DNA of 13,634 nt from an uncultured Fibrobacterota bacterium (lineage in GTDB: Bacteria > Fibrobacterota > Chitinivibrionia > Chitinivibrionales > Chitinispirillaceae): the NCBI GenBank assembly GCA_903888815.1, contig CAISVC010000062.1:1-13634 (forward strand), in the 5' to 3' direction. The notes below the pieces were generated by a model. That model was not told where the DNA came from and did no database searches. It was given only the letters and a program-made list of their open reading frames with translations. Made by a program: the position numbers and the translations under genes. This document shows, piece after piece, positions 12,820-13,634 of the stretch; positions within the stretch are counted from its first letter, which is position 1, and each line of letters starts with the position of its first letter.

Positions 12820-13634
12820 TTATGCGCACGGCGCAAAAAGCGCCGCGAACATGGCAGAAATGATAATGAGTGTCGTGACGATACTTGCCGTTGTCAGCTT
12901 TTTCTCGCTCAGGAATTCTGACAGGTAATAATTCCGCAGGCCGATTTCACGGTCAATACCCATGGCGCCTTTGTAGGCTAGGCTGCTGCCTAGGCTGCCG
13001 TTGACATTTGCTCCTGCAAGGTAGGACGGAACCCTGATCAGTTTCTTCGGGTACAGGGCGAATCCCAGCGGCAGCAGCACCATAAAACCGAGCATGATCG
13101 CCATGATGATGATGTTCCCCCCGGTAAGGCTTACGCTCTGGCCGAAAATAGAAATGATATAAGGCTCAATGGCCTTGAGTGCGACAAGAGGGAAAAGCCC
13201 GCACGCCGCGATAGTGAGCAGGGCAAGGATGCCGAGCGCCGCCCACTCGTCGCCTGAGGCGCGGTCAGCCGCTCTGACCGCATTTTGCGGAACACTTATG
13301 ATCTTTCCCATCCACTTGGTCCAGAAAAAAAGCGTGGGTGCGCTGCCGAACGCAAGCAGAATGGCAAGGACCGGCGGATTGACATCGATGAACGCCCGGA
13401 GCGTTGCCCATTTTGAGATCAGCATGCCGAATGGCGCCAGAAACATGCCGAGGATGCCGATAACCATGACGAGCGCCAGTCCGGGCCGTGCCACGATAAG
13501 ACCGCCCATGTCCTCGATGTCGCGGGAGCCGATCTTGTGCTCGATGGTTCCCACACCAAGAAAGAGCAGGCCCTTGGAGACCGCATGAAAGATAATGAGC
13601 AGAATTGCCGCCCAGATCGTTTCGTAGGTGCCGA
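12820..13634 (-). CDS. echA: Ech hydrogenase membrane subunit A (NuoL-like antiporter subunit), C-terminal part
   Basis: The frame is open to the right window edge, leaving 270 C-terminal residues of a Mrp-antiporter/NuoL-type protein (full-length proteins are usually above 600). It starts within a transmembrane helix, GTYETIWAAILLIIFHAVSKGLLFLGVGTIEH, where the HAxxKxLLFLGxG motif carries the lysine of the proton channel, followed by KIGSRDIEDMGGL, the conserved cytoplasmic turn of this family. About seven hydrophobic segments follow, with a charged soluble stretch (PSYLAGANVNGSLGSSLAYKGAMGIDREIGLRNYYL) before the last helix. It is the first gene of the ech operon; its promoter is outside the window. 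The GTG at 13554 is internal and not the start. Confidence 0.93.
   Translation of the reverse strand, partial: GTYETIWAAILLIIFHAVSKGLLFLGVGTIEHKIGSRDIEDMGGLIVARPGLALVMVIGILGMFLAPFGMLISKWATLRAFIDVNPPVLAILLAFGSAPTLFFWTKWMGKIISVPQNAVRAADRASGDEWAALGILALLTIAACGLFPLVALKAIEPYIISIFGQSVSLTGGNIIIMAIMLGFMVLLPLGFALYPKKLIRVPSYLAGANVNGSLGSSLAYKGAMGIDREIGLRNYYLSEFLSEKKLTTASIVTTLIIISAMFAALFAPCA

Noticed and set aside
12960..13000. Short direct repeats of TAGGCT
   Set aside because: They lie inside the echA coding frame, are brief and imperfect, and encode an ordinary SLGSSLAYKG segment.
9953..13634. Respiratory complex I (nuo) fragment
   Set aside because: EchE keeps both nickel-binding CxxC pairs and EchC has the hydrogenase CxxC pattern; gene order echABCDEF and lack of the other nuo genes fit an Ech hydrogenase.

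Overview
The window looks like chromosomal DNA from an anaerobic, Gram-negative-type bacterium, probably an uncultured or environmental lineage. The basis is inference: a Bacteroides/fungal-type ketol-acid reductoisomerase, a Geobacter-type citramalate synthase, an Ech-type [NiFe] hydrogenase operon (ferredoxin-based anaerobic energy metabolism), and intergenic spaces filled with short palindromic repeats of the kind seen in many environmental genomes. I cannot assign a phylum from this sequence alone.

Left part (2-8054, + strand) is a branched-chain amino acid cluster: the 3' end of ilvB, then ilvN (start overlaps the ilvB stop), ilvC, leuA, an isopropylmalate/isocitrate-dehydrogenase-family gene that I read as the working leuB, cimA (citramalate synthase) and ilvE (branched-chain aminotransferase). 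Together these cover acetohydroxyacid synthesis, reductoisomerisation, entry into the leucine branch (LeuA), a threonine-independent entry to isoleucine from pyruvate and acetyl-CoA (CimA), a shared beta-decarboxylating dehydrogenase, and the final transamination. Dihydroxyacid dehydratase (ilvD) and isopropylmalate isomerase (leuCD) are not in the window.

Middle (8055-9598): ilvE converges on ychF, a translation-associated P-loop ATPase on the - strand, with a strong hairpin between them. Upstream of ychF lies about 380 bp without a convincing gene, containing repeats.

Right part (9599-13634, - strand): an Ech-type group 4 [NiFe] hydrogenase operon in the canonical order echA (5' part outside the window), echB, echC, echD, echE, echF. 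All nickel- and cluster-binding cysteines are present, so it should encode an active membrane-bound, ion-pumping, ferredoxin-linked hydrogenase.

The most unusual signal is intergenic. A repeat of about 100-140 bp, which I do not recognise, occurs at least four times, with two more partial copies (3593-3731, 6707-6750, 6762-6851, 6907-7014, 9406-9460, 9494-9601). Four copies share a 10-bp stem with one bulged base, and the stem shows compensatory base changes between copies, which indicates a maintained RNA or single-stranded DNA structure. Its conserved TAATT...GCTAAAGGC end sits at, or within a few bases of, the stop codons of leuA, cimA and echF. A second family (29-bp palindromes with GTAGGGGC / GCCCCTAC ends) lies just before leuA and cimA.
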